Positions 1 through 10,265 of a stretch of 64,000 bases of DNA are shown here, in pieces (positions within the stretch are counted from its first letter, which is position 1; each line of letters opens with the position of its first letter). The notes under the pieces are model-generated. The model had not been told where the DNA came from, searched no databases, and was given only the letters and a program-made list of their open reading frames with translations. Both the position numbers and the translations under genes were made by a program. Origin of the DNA: Dermanyssus gallinae (lineage: Eukaryota > Arthropoda > Arachnida > Mesostigmata > Dermanyssidae). Location of the stretch: the NCBI GenBank assembly GCA_003439945.1, contig QVRM01007033.1, forward strand, positions 1 to 64,000, given 5' to 3'.

Positions 1-200
1 CCGCTCATAGCAGTGCCTAACATCATCCGGCTCCCCGAGTTGCACATGCGGCATACAGGGGAGTCAGTTTTACCGATGCGGTGTAGGTACTGCTGAAAAC
101 AGGCACCATGGCCTATTAACAGTTGCGCGAGTGGGTAGGTAAGCGAGCCGTGTTTGAGGCTGTACCATTTTTTAAGATCAGGAAGTATTGATCTTGTCAA
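1..200 (-). mobile_element. Non-LTR retrotransposon ORF2 C-terminal fragment
   Basis: Read on the minus strand, this stretch gives a typical tail of a jockey/R1-type LINE ORF2. It has a 'LTYPLAQLLIGHG' helix followed by 'YLHRIG' and a Cys pair (CRMC). After a frame break near base 35 it continues as 'PDDVRHCYER', completing a C-x2-C...H-C knuckle. In this family the region lies downstream of the reverse transcriptase or RNase H. The frame break and the cut at the window edge mean a dead fragment. It belongs to a different family from the LINE piece at 20.8-21.25 kb. Confidence 0.7.
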
Positions 201-379
201 TAACAGGATGGCCCGGCTGGATTGCTTCCCATTGCTGGCTTCATTCGCTTAGTGTATCGGTTCTGCTGACTAGTGTGCCCTCCGTCAGAACGTTGGTTAC
301 AGGGTTTCTTGATGCCAATTCTTTTACTCTCAAGTCCCAGGGAATTTGTACCTGTACGGCTGCTGTGGAGGCCGCCGTG

Positions 380-386
380 TGATATA

Positions 387-428
<42 letters not shown>
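380..428. repeat. (TA)n microsatellite
   Basis: Alternating TA of about 45 bases separates two oppositely oriented LINE fragments. Apparent ORFs that read Tyr-Ile repeats through it are artefacts. Confidence 0.95.
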
Positions 429-430
<2 letters not shown>

Positions 431-529
431 CATACTCCTTATCCGGAGCTATGGCAATGAGGATTAATATTTGATCAATAGAGCCTTGACAAAATATACG
501 CAGTGACCACAAAGTTATACTGCAAATGT

Positions 530-981
530 GTGCACATGGACAAAATAATGTCACGGCACGCTTTCATGTTACAACTGTGGCAAGGTAGGGCGGCACGCCG
601 CCATATCCACTGTATAGAAAGAAACTTGAGTTATTTAGGAAGAAGCAGACATAAGGAGGCAACACAAGCAAGGAAGTTACCATTTCCCATAGCGTATCTA
701 TGGCAGGTCCAGTTAGAGAGGGATTACAGTATCGCTGTCCCGCTAGAGATCGTTCCAAGATCATCAGGTGTATGTTCTGCAAACCGATGAACTTTACTGC
801 AGTGATCGGCCGAAACAGGAAGTGTTTAAGGTTCTCTCCACTGCATGAACAGCCGATTGCTAAATCAATTAATAATGTGAATCCGATTAAAATAATACAA
901 GAAAATTGCAATCGTAATAAGGCCGTACACGCCATATTTGATCAAATTGCTGAGGGTATAAATCGACGCTCTGCTTTCTGA
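530..981 (+). mobile_element. LINE fragment: zinc-knuckle ORF1 end and endonuclease ORF2 start
   Basis: Plus-strand reading shows a gag-like zinc knuckle beginning CYNCGKVG near 567. A second Cys cluster follows (YRCPARDR, then RCMFC) at 730-785. Next comes 'IKIIQENCNRNKAVHAIF', the usual first strand of an APE-type LINE endonuclease (compare IxQxNxxRxxAAHD). It is interrupted by stops and ends at 981 within the first helix. The order, ORF1 knuckles directly followed by the ORF2 endonuclease start, fits a jockey/R1/LOA-type LINE. Only about 450 bases remain. Confidence 0.6.
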
Positions 982-1653
982 GTGAACCCGACGTCTCCCT
1001 TCTTAACTAGAAGAAATCACACTGGAAGGCAGATGAAAAAATTATACTTTTATTATAGTAGGCCGCGGCTCTCCTTCTGATGCCAGCCGGAGGAGACCTT
1101 ATTTATCGCTGTCACCCATGGTTGCCTATTGTAGGCTTCAGAGCACTTCTAACCATAATTATATTGTTGTGGCCACATCCTACCCCACGCGCAAAATAAC
1201 TATTTAGGTTTCTACTTATGCGTGGCGTGCTTCTACGGGGGTAAGCGAGCGGGTGGCTGAGTGAGTCGTCTTATTTGCCCCCCGTTATATCATGCCCTTC
1301 GTCGACTCCGCCTCTCTCGGCAAACTTCATCATTGACTCCGAGCTACGCGTTGACCACAACGCTTACCGAAGCCTCTAGCGCAACATTGCTGAGGCACCA
1401 GTCGTTCACTTCACCACAAGCAGTTAAAACGCACCTGGAGTAATAAGACACGGTAGACACGGTGCTTCATTCTCGTGGGTTGAATGGCCGGTGTATGGCT
1501 CGTTTACTTGTGGTGCAGTAGCCCAAATAGCTTTGCTGAGAAACTGGCAATTGATATATATATATACACATTTAGCGCCTCATCGGGACTCTATTATTAT
1601 GAGTATATATTATGCAAATATGTAATAAATTAATAAGGCATTACTATATATAT

Positions 1654-1713
<60 letters not shown>

Positions 1714-2094
1714 TATTAGCTGTGACAGAGGGTACTGAAGTTAGGTCGCCATGCAGGGGGAAAGAATATCAAACTGTGCCGAACATCTGTTTATACGCCA
1801 ACATGTGGATTTACTGTGCCATATACAACATTGGAGTTAATGATATATTTTTACGTACGAGCTAACGATTTGTCACTTCTCAGATTCATGTAGATAATCC
1901 TATGCTAGATTTTCTAACATATACAAACATATAATAACACAAAATTGTTATTGTTCATTCAGACAGTTATTACTAATCCCTACTACTATCCCTTCAAATC
2001 ATACACCAAGTTATCGTCGTGTATGTCACATACAGGCGCATTCTTCTTGGATTCCAAATACATTTCTACCACCTGACCGCTTCAATCTTTCCAG
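982..2094. other. Non-coding stretch upstream of the COG8 exon
   Basis: No convincing coding sequence is visible. It holds an interrupted (TA)n array at about 1642-1710 and AT-rich sequence. If COG8 has a short first coding exon (about 60 residues are missing relative to relatives) it could lie here or before the window; I could not identify it. The last bases (tcaatctttccag, ending at 2094) form a good 3' splice site for the COG8 exon. Confidence 0.5.
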
Positions 2095-4044
2095 GCTCGT
2101 TCAGGAACCGCAACGGTTGCACGAAGAGCATTCGGCGCTGGTGAATGAAACGCAGGAGTTGGCGTTCAACAACTACAAGACGTTCGTGCAGACCGCGAAC
2201 TGCGGCCGAGATATCCGCCTGCAAATGGTCGCTGTCAGCCAGCGATTAGAGTCGTTACGGCGCAAACTGCCCACGTGCGTGACCGGCTGCGAGGAGCTGG
2301 CAAACACCTGCGAGGACATTACGGGCCGATGGAAGCTCACTTCACAAACGCTCACCAGACACAAGCGGCTCGTCGAGATTCTCGAGATTCCGCAGCTGAT
2401 GGAGACCTGCGTGAAGAACGGCAACTTCGACGAGGCGCTCGAGCTCGCCGCACACGTCAAGCGGCTGGAGCGGCGGCACGGTCACATCCCGTTGGTGGCC
2501 ACCATCGGCCGGGAGGTTCGGCATCAGCAGGCGCTCATGCAGAGCCACCTGCTGTCGCAGCTCCGCGGTCCCGTGCAGCTGCCGGCGTGTCTACGCCTGA
2601 TCGGCCACCTGCGCCGGATGGAAATGCACTCGACGCACGAGCTCAAGGTGCGCTTTCTCGAAACGCGCGGCGCCTGGTTCGACTCGCTGCTGGCGCAGTC
2701 CGACGCGGCTGTCTCGGCAGCGGCCGGATCGCCGAGTTCGCAGCCGCAGGACGCCTACTCGAGGCTGAGTCGCCTGCTCGAGCTGTATCGGGTGCATCTG
2801 TTCGACCTAATCACGCAGTACAAGGCCATCTTTCCTGTCGGTCAGGCGGGCTCCACCGACGACGGTGCTGCTGGTGGTGGTAGTTGTGGTCGCGGCCGCC
2901 GACGAAGACGTCTGTCTCTTTCAGGGCTGGCTGGTGGCCAAAATCGAGAGCCTACTGCGTCGCGTACGCGAGAGCCTCAGCGCGGACCCCGAGTGCCGGC
3001 TCGACGCGCTCGTCTCGCAGTGCATGTACGCCGGACTGTCGTTTAGCCGTGTCGGCGCCGACTTTCGACCGCTGCTGACGCCCATCTTCGAAGAGGCGCT
3101 GACGACTCGCTGTCACGCCCACCTGTCACGCGTCTACCCGCAGTGCCTGCAGATGTTGCAGCAGCTTGACCTCACGAGCGGCGTCGTCGTCGACGACGAC
3201 AACGACCACAACGCCACCACTACCACCACCGCTGCCACCAGCACTGTCGAGCCGGAATCCCTATCCGCCGATTCGTCGGTGACGAACGCTCCCCCGAACC
3301 TCCTCGCTGTGCCCCCTCTCGCGGTCTACTGTAATGCGCTTCTTGCGGTATTCAACGAGTTGCGTGTCTGTCCGTTGCCGGCAGCCGTTACCGATCTGGT
3401 CGCCGTCATCAGCCGTCAACTCACCAGCATAGCGGAAACGATTCGAACCTTGCACAACCCCCAGCCACAGATTGCCAGCGCCGCAACCACCAGCACCGCC
3501 ACAGCTGATGTCCCCGGTGCCGGTAGCATTGATCGGCGTGAAGACGGAATGGCCAACTCGGGGGGTCTCTGTACTGCTGCTGCTGCTGCTGGTGGTACGC
3601 GCGAGCGAGGCTTTCAGCGTATGACGGAGATTTTCGTAGCAGATTTTGTCCCGTTTGTGGCTCGGACATTCGAAACGCTCCTGCCGACAGCTACAGTCGC
3701 CCGTCTAGTCGGGTGCTCACTGCCGCAGGGCTGAACGGCTGACAGGTTGTCGAATCGACGTCGCCGAGGTGACCAAAACGTTGTCCGAATTCGTCTTTCA
3801 GGACGAGGCTTCGGTCGACAGCAGCCTCAATGATGGTGATCCGAGTTCCTCCTTAGAGCGCGCCGAGCCAGACAAGACTTCGGGGAATGTTGTCCCTCAA
3901 GATAGTGCCGCTGTCGAGTCCGCTCTTTCCGAGGCGCTAGTCGAAACTGAGAGTCCGACTGTAGACGGACAGGACGAAACAGCACTGATCGGTACGATTG
4001 GGTCATCCGGTTGCTGTGCAATGTTAGCTTTGGTTCGTGGTTGA
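2095..4044 (+). CDS. COG8: Conserved oligomeric Golgi complex subunit 8 (5' incomplete, two frame breaks)
   Basis: COG8 is part of lobe B of the COG tether, which captures retrograde vesicles at the Golgi. The exon follows a splice acceptor at 2093-2094 and begins in frame as L-V-Q-E-P-Q-R-L. Conserved COG8 blocks appear in order: 'LAFNNYKTF', 'LEIPQLMETCVKNGNFDEAL', 'LPACLRLIGHLRRM', 'RVHLFDLITQYKAIF', 'GWLVAKIESLL', 'QCMYAGLSFSRVGADFRPLL' and 'EIFVADFVPFVARTFETLLP'. The reading frame moves by +1 between about 2837 and 2910 and again between 3709 and 3735; the final frame runs to a stop at 4044. A poly(A) signal follows at 4087-4092. The acidic tail (from about 3780) is low in conservation, as in other COG8 proteins. 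The N-terminal ~60 residues are not seen. The even quality of the rest favours assembly indels (or, for the first break, a tiny intron) over a pseudogene. Confidence 0.88.
2837..2924 (+). other. First COG8 frame break: possible 88-nt intron or +1 indel
   Basis: Before this point COG8 reads in frame 2, after it in frame 3. Two explanations fit. A +1 base in the GGTGGT run near 2870 would keep 'ADEDVCLFQGWL', which resembles the family sequence before the conserved Gly-Trp. Alternatively an 88-nt intron from GTCGGT (2837) to TCTGTCTCTTTCAG (2924) restores phase exactly. The acceptor is excellent, but the donor is poor. Confidence 0.5.
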
Positions 4045-4086
4045 CGCGACAAAGTGATGGTGAAATCATTACCTAAAGTTGAGGTT

Positions 4087-4092
4087 AATAAA
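4087..4092 (+). other. Poly(A) signal AATAAA of COG8
   Basis: AATAAA lies 43 bases after the COG8 stop codon, so it probably ends that transcript. It supports the downstream frame (stop at 4044) as the true C-terminus. Confidence 0.6.
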
Positions 4093-4288
4093 CGAGTGGT
4101 CCGTTATTGTTGACGATTGCGCGAAGGTCATTGTACCCGTTTGAGAACTCGTACTCGTATTCAAAGACTTTTCATGCTAATCAACCGTCCGTAACGCTTT
4201 GCAGTGTTCTGTTTTAGATATTGTATAATGGCAGCGTCCGAACAAAATACAACTAAGCCTTAATTGTTGCCAAAGGCTCACCAAAGAG

Positions 4289-4344
<56 letters not shown>
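4289..4344. repeat. (TA)n microsatellite
   Basis: Uninterrupted AT dinucleotide run in the COG8 3' flank. Confidence 0.95.
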
Positions 4345-4349
<5 letters not shown>

Positions 4350-5020
4350 CGCCGTCATCGTCTCGATTTTAAGTAGAACAAAAGTAAGGTTTTGCTCAAT
4401 CTGCTCAGAATTGCAGCGCCTAGACAGTAGATAAATATTCATAGACGCATCGAAAGGGATTGAGTTTCCAAGGCAACGTAGGGACAAAACTTTGTTCAGA
4501 AATACTTAACGATTTACTTAATTATTGAACCGGCATAACTTGCGCCAGAATATATCGGTTGGTAGTAATATCAGCTTCTGCTCACCTATTATAGTGAAGG
4601 GTTGTTTCTAAAAAATGAAAAAAGCTTTAAAAAGTAGCAAGCAACGTAACAATAATAGCGTCAAAAGTGTTATGAATATCGTCCTCAACAGATTCCACTG
4701 AATCACTGGATTCACTGAATTATTTATTATACAATGATATACAACTTAGTACTTAAAATTTAGATATACAATTTGTGTACTTCACACTTGAAGGTTTTTA
4801 TAAAGATACGCCATAAGATATAAGATATTTTATAAAGATACGTCTTTTCCACCTTCGTCAGCTTTCAAGGTATTTTCTGAGGCCTTGAAGATTACGCCTG
4901 AGTAGCGCGTCACATATGCTTCAAAAGCATTAAGTACACTGCTGAATCCTTTATCACTCCGAGGCGGGTAATCCGCCTTGCATGTTATGTTTGGCTTGAG
5001 GACAACATCATTACGCGTTC
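4345..5020. other. Intergenic AT-rich sequence
   Basis: AT-rich, stop-dense in all frames. The right part may be the eroded 3' end of the minus-strand LINE that follows. Nothing else recognised. Confidence 0.4.
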
Positions 5021-5026
5021 GGTGTA

Positions 5027-5540
5027 TTATAGGTTGACCAAAGTAGTCACACCCAAATATTTGATCAAACTCACTGGTCTTAGTGCATGCTCTCCAATAG
5101 TATTTTTCTGTTTTGCATTTCTATGATGATCAGAATAGAATACTGCACACTTGTCAATCACGTCAATTCCGTCTACTCCAGATATATCTACATAAATAAA
5201 ATCGGTTAATTGCTTCGCGCAAGTTTCGTCCTTCTTCAGTTTTCTGATCGGCCGTTCTGTAACTGTTTTAAAACGCACCGTATCTGGAAAGTAATATTTG
5301 AGCGCATTTATATATATAAAATGAACATGAGTGGTCCTGCAATTGTTCCTTGAGGGACCTCTGAACTTGGAGATTCATTTGAATATGCGTCATTGACAGA
5401 GACCTTAAACGTCTACACAACTATAAAGTCGCCAATTCACGTCATCAGCCTGTGGCCAACTCCACAACTCCAGTTAGACAATATATTAAGTGACTTGGCG
5501 TGAGTTACTGTTTCATGAGAAGATTGAAAGAATTACATTG
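5027..5540 (-). mobile_element. Decayed LINE reverse transcriptase fragment
   Basis: On the minus strand the RT block 'VPQGTIAGPLMFILYI' (about 5300-5355) matches the classic VPQGSxLGPLLFxxYIN motif. It is followed, after an in-frame lesion, by 'VIDKCAVFYSDHHRN' and 'TIGEHALRPVSLIKYLGV' (5027-5170), the post-YADD 'xxKCxVxxF...YLG' segment of CR1/jockey-type RTs. The FADD catalytic segment itself is missing or unrecognisable between the two blocks. Several stops make it a relic. Confidence 0.7.
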
Positions 5541-6399
5541 CATCAAAGAATTCCGATGGTTGAATAAACTCCGCCCAGTCAAACTGCGGTTCCAGAAGTT
5601 GAAATGTAGACTTTTTTCCAGGGTAATAGGTAAACTAATCACCGGTTGCTAGCTTTCGTTAATTTGCATTGTTAAAAATGGCAGCAGAGTTCACACTTTT
5701 CAGTAGTACGTGCAGTACAACGGTGAAACACATCGGTCTGTTGCTCTTATGATTGGACGGGGGAACCTCTTTGTGCGATTGGAAGTCTTCTAACAATCGC
5801 ATAAACACTAGATAGCCTTGGAGGACGTCGTTCACAATCCGCTAGCTTGACCGAAGGGAGGCTTCTTTGCGTAACTTAATAACGCGTGTAAGCGTCAATT
5901 AATTCTCAAAGATGTTAAGTGCAACGCTACTGCCATGTAAACTCGATCGTTCAGTATCTCTGCAAACAAACTGACATAAAAGATCCACTTGCATCCGAAT
6001 TGTCCGAGGATCATTTCATCTTTAATCGAACAGAAAAAGCAGAAGTGCTTGAGACTGTTGTTTGCTCAAATGTACCCCTCAGTCAACTAGCCGAGGTTAA
6101 CGATGAGCCGATTAATAATCCTAGTAGGTGCTCTGCTGCTTAAAAAGTGATATTTCTGTTTAACCCATTCTTGACTTTACATAACGCCTGTAGTTTATAA
6201 CGATGTGGCAAGAAATTGCTAAACAGTTTATCATTTACATTTTGTTTTAAGCAAGGCATCGAGGCTTAGTGCGACCTGTTGCGACCATTGTCAACCTGTT
6301 GTTGTTGTTACGTGAGTTGCTCCAGTGACGATCACAGTACAAACCTGAGAATAATAATGCAAATGTATTATCATTACTACTACTACTACTACTGCTGAT
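5541..6399. other. Intergenic, nothing recognised
   Basis: Short ORFs only (for example 5919-6143 +, 74 codons, no recognisable family). The left edge may include further eroded LINE sequence. Confidence 0.35.
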
Positions 6400-7220
6400 T
6401 TTGGATGTATTACTATCAATCATAATTTCCCTACAAATACTATCATATATATTCTTATTATTCGTTGATTTGTTCTCTTCTCATTATATAATAGCTTTCT
6501 ACAGCAGCATATCAAGCCATAGCGCGACCGAACTAACAGCGACTGATTGGTGGTTAACCCGGCCGGTGGATCGCGGGCGGGCCGTGTTTTCGGCTGACGT
6601 TTGCGGTGAAGCCCGCCAGATGGCGCCACGCTCGCGCACCCCCAACCAACAGCATTCATCAACGACGACAACAGCGGCGGCAGCGGCAGCGGCAGCATCC
6701 TCCCTAATAACAATCAATAGCATCACCCCCGTCGTCGTCGTCATCATCATCATCATCAACAACAACAACATCATCCGTACCATAACCATCAGCAATACAG
6801 CTACATCACCTCTATCCCCATAACCATTATGTGGTAGTGTTGACTAGTGAGTAAGACGACGAGTAAGCGCTAGCCGCCGCCACAGTGACCGCGGTAACGG
6901 CAGCGCCGCCGGTAGCGTAGCGGTGCAGAAGGTGCGGCGGCTATGGCGGCCGCAGCGGCTAAATCATCTCTCACTTGTCGTAGTAGTTAGTAGTCGTGTT
7001 GGGAGCAGAGCGGTAGCGGCAGCAGGAATAGTCAGTCATCCGAGTACAGTAGCAGCAACTATAGCAGCAGCAGTAACCTCCGTTGCTGCCGCAGCCGCCG
7101 CCGCCTCAGTTTCTATTCTTTCTGTGTTTTGTTGTTCCAGTTGTTCTGTCCAATCGCTTAGTGTTGGCTAGCCGATACAGACAGATAGATATATAGGTAG
7201 GTAGTTAGATATAGAAAGAG

Positions 7221-7249
7221 CAATAGGCAGAGCGAGAGAGAGAGATAGT

Positions 7250-7291
<42 letters not shown>

Positions 7292-7325
7292 GGCTGAAAT
7301 CAGAGAGAGAGATATAGAGAGAGCG
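7221..7325. repeat. GA-rich tract (AG)n
   Basis: Long AG/GAGA run with short interruptions. GA runs can act as GAGA-factor sites in arthropod promoters, but here only the simple repeat is seen; a regulatory role is inference. Confidence 0.8.
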
Positions 7326-8365
7326 CGACAGAGTGTAGGACAGAGCGCGTCTGTACAGTGCCGTCGTAGAGTGCCTCGTCCTCCACCCCCTGACGCCCCT
7401 CCTAGCCGCCCCTCACGCACGAATCTTCCTCGTTCATAAAACGCACGAATATCTATCTATCTTCCTTCCTTCGTTCATAGATCAATAGGCCCTCCTCAGC
7501 GCCAGCCTTCATCAGGCTAGGCGATTCCTCTCTATATACTCAGAGCATCGTCTTCATCATCAGAGTAGCAACACCTTCGGCACCACCACTGGCCACCATC
7601 ATTCAGCTATCGACCGGCCTGTTCTGTCCTGTCCTGTACTCCGCCGGCCCTTCGAGTAGTCTGAACGTGGTATTGTTGTGTGTGCGAACGTGTGTTCCGG
7701 TGTGATCAATCGATCGTTTGTTTGTTTCTTTGTTTGGTGGTTAGTTAGTTTGAGTGCAGCGTTTGCTAAAAACGACGGCCGTGTCCGGCTGGGCGTTAAG
7801 TGAAATGGCCCGGCTCTAGGTAGTCCTTTGTTTTTGGTGATTTTTTTTTGTGTTTGCTACTGCTGTGGTTGTTGGTGATTCTGCTGCTGCTGCTACTGCT
7901 TCGATCGAGACAGACAAGTAAGTTGGATTGACTAATTGACTGATTGACTGAGTGAATGAATGAATGAAGGACGGATGGTCGGATAAAAACCACGGACAGA
8001 CGACGAACGAGGGTCTTTCCAATAGATTAATTAATTGATTGATTGATGGGTTGCTTGGTTGGTAGATTTTTTCTATCGGCAGCAGGTACAAGTATCGTCG
8101 ACGTCCGATTGTCTCGATTCTCCTCTGCGGCGATGCCGACACTTTTTTCTTCTGCTGCAGCTGATCTATTGTTACTGCTCCTGCTGCTGCTGCTGGAGTT
8201 GGGGTTGATCTGTTGAAGCTATTTTGTCTGGTATCTGAATTCTGTCCGTTCTGTTATTTTTGTGTTTTTCGATTTTCTCTCTTTCTCTCCCGCGTTCTAA
8301 CATTCGCTAACCTGTTTTGAATGATCTCTCTGATCACTATATCTGCTCTCTGTATGGGTACACTT

Positions 8366-8368
<3 letters not shown>

Positions 8369-8429
<61 letters not shown>

Positions 8430-8430
8430 T
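8369..8430. repeat. (TA)n followed by (CA)n microsatellite
   Basis: AT dinucleotides interrupted once (acatat), then a short ACACAC run. Confidence 0.9.
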
Positions 8431-9659
8431 ATGTACATACACAAACCCAGGTATAGACGCTATCATTGGAGGTTATTGGGATTGGCTTTTCTTTGAGTGT
8501 CTGTTTTTGACGAGTATTCATTCGATTTTCTGTCTGTTTGTCTGTCTGATCTGACGGTTGTTGTGGTGTCTATTGCAGTCGGCGTGACGTATCGATGAAT
8601 AAATACACCGCACTATCGGAATAATCGCTCTAATAGCATCTAGACGCGTCTTCTTACTGCTGCTGTCGCTGCCGCCGCTCTCTGGGTATGTAAAAGTGAG
8701 TCTGTGTGTGAGCGTTTGTTTATCAGCGCAGGTGTTTGTTTATTGGCTTCGCCTGCCCTCGCTCTTTAATGTTTGTTATCGTCATCTCTCCCTGCCGCTC
8801 TCTTTCCGGCAGCATGAAATTTCGTTTTATTTCGATCATCATCGATGTGTTTGCCTAACGTGATGATTTTTCCTGTCGTGTTGTTGCTGTGGTAGTAGGT
8901 ATTGTGTTTATTGTCGTTGTTGTTGTTCTTGTTACGGCTGCTGCTGCACTTGTTGTTGTCGTTGTTGTTGTTGGAGCTGCTGTTCTTGTGGAAGCCTGTG
9001 ATCGCAAAATCAATTTGCAGAGTATTGTAAATGTACAAGAAGAAAGCAACGAGAACCAAGCAAAAGCAGCCACCACCGACGACGACGACAGCAACAACAA
9101 CAACGATAGCAACAACAACAACAATAGCAGCAGCAAGAACAACAATAGCAGCAGCAACAACAACAATACGAACAACAACGCTGGCGGCATAAGCGTTATA
9201 GTGGCCAAGTGCTGCATTGCCGGCGTGTGACTGAATAAGTGTATTCTTATTCGTGGACTCGTGGCCGTGGCTGGTACTGTCGCTACTGTGTGGTGCTACT
9301 GCTATAACTGCTATACAGCTGGTGCTCCATGAAGGCGTTCGTCTCCAACGCCGACCACCACTGAATCGAATTGGATTCATCCTCATCCTCATAATTGCCA
9401 TCCTGATATCACCCTCACACAGCGGCAGCAGCAGCAGCAGTTAAGCTCCATCGCAACGCACCGATGTGGTGCACACCGAAGTGATGCTGTTGCTGCTGCT
9501 TGGAGTGGCTACGAATCTCAAGATCTCGTTCTCAGCGTCTTAACTCTCAACGTTTTCACGTTTGATCGTCTCCTCCGTCGATCAACACTGCAACCGCTCC
9601 GACACCGACGTCGCCTCGCCGCTCGGCACTTCGGCGAGTCGGCGAAGGCCGATGAAGAC

Positions 9660-9705
9660 TCGTTGTTGTTGTTGTGGTTGTTGTTGTTGTGACTGTTGTT
9701 GTCGC

Positions 9706-9736
<31 letters not shown>

Positions 9737-9746
9737 GTTGTTGTTA
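9660..9746. repeat. (GTT)n triplet tract
   Basis: Near-continuous TTG/GTT triplets with single variants; reads as polyT or polyC-type peptides depending on frame. Confidence 0.9.
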
Positions 9747-10129
9747 CGAAAGCAGCCACATCTTCAGCTGACCTGCCCCCACCATCATCACCACCACCAC
9801 CTGCAGATAGATACACTCAACGCACGCAGCTTGTGTGACGAAAAAGAAGAAGCAGGACAATTATAATCATCATAGCAATATCCTCCAGAAGAAATTTACT
9901 CTCGGCTATACCGCGCCGGCACAGGTTGGCTGGCGGCCACGAACGAACCGATTGAATGAATGAGCAAATGAATGAATTAATGCATTTGCGTATGCTTGCG
10001 AATGAATTAGCGACGGCCAATGGTGGTTATGGTGGTGATGGTTGTGGCTTGTGGTTGTCGTGTGTTGTGGCTATCAGATATTTGCTCCACGACGATTGGT
10101 CGGAGCGGTATCCGCCCGTCGCTATTTTT

Positions 10130-10265
10130 GATTCCACTACACAACATATATATTATGTATATAGTTTAGTAGTACTGTGTTGCTAAAGGTGTGTGATTCC
10201 ACTACACAAAATATATACTGTATATTATATATATATATATATATAGTTTAGTAGTGCCGTGTTGC
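10130..10265 (+). repeat. Local tandem duplication of a ~55-70 bp unit
   Basis: Two adjacent copies begin GATTCCACTACACAA (10130 and 10195) and end in AGTTTAGTAGTxCxGTGTTGC. They differ mainly in the length of their internal TA run. Confidence 0.75.

Noticed and set aside
8766..9401. 211-codon minus ORF with polyV/polyN runs
   Set aside because: Composition comes entirely from triplet repeats; overlapping ORFs in other frames are equally long and no domain or splice support is seen.
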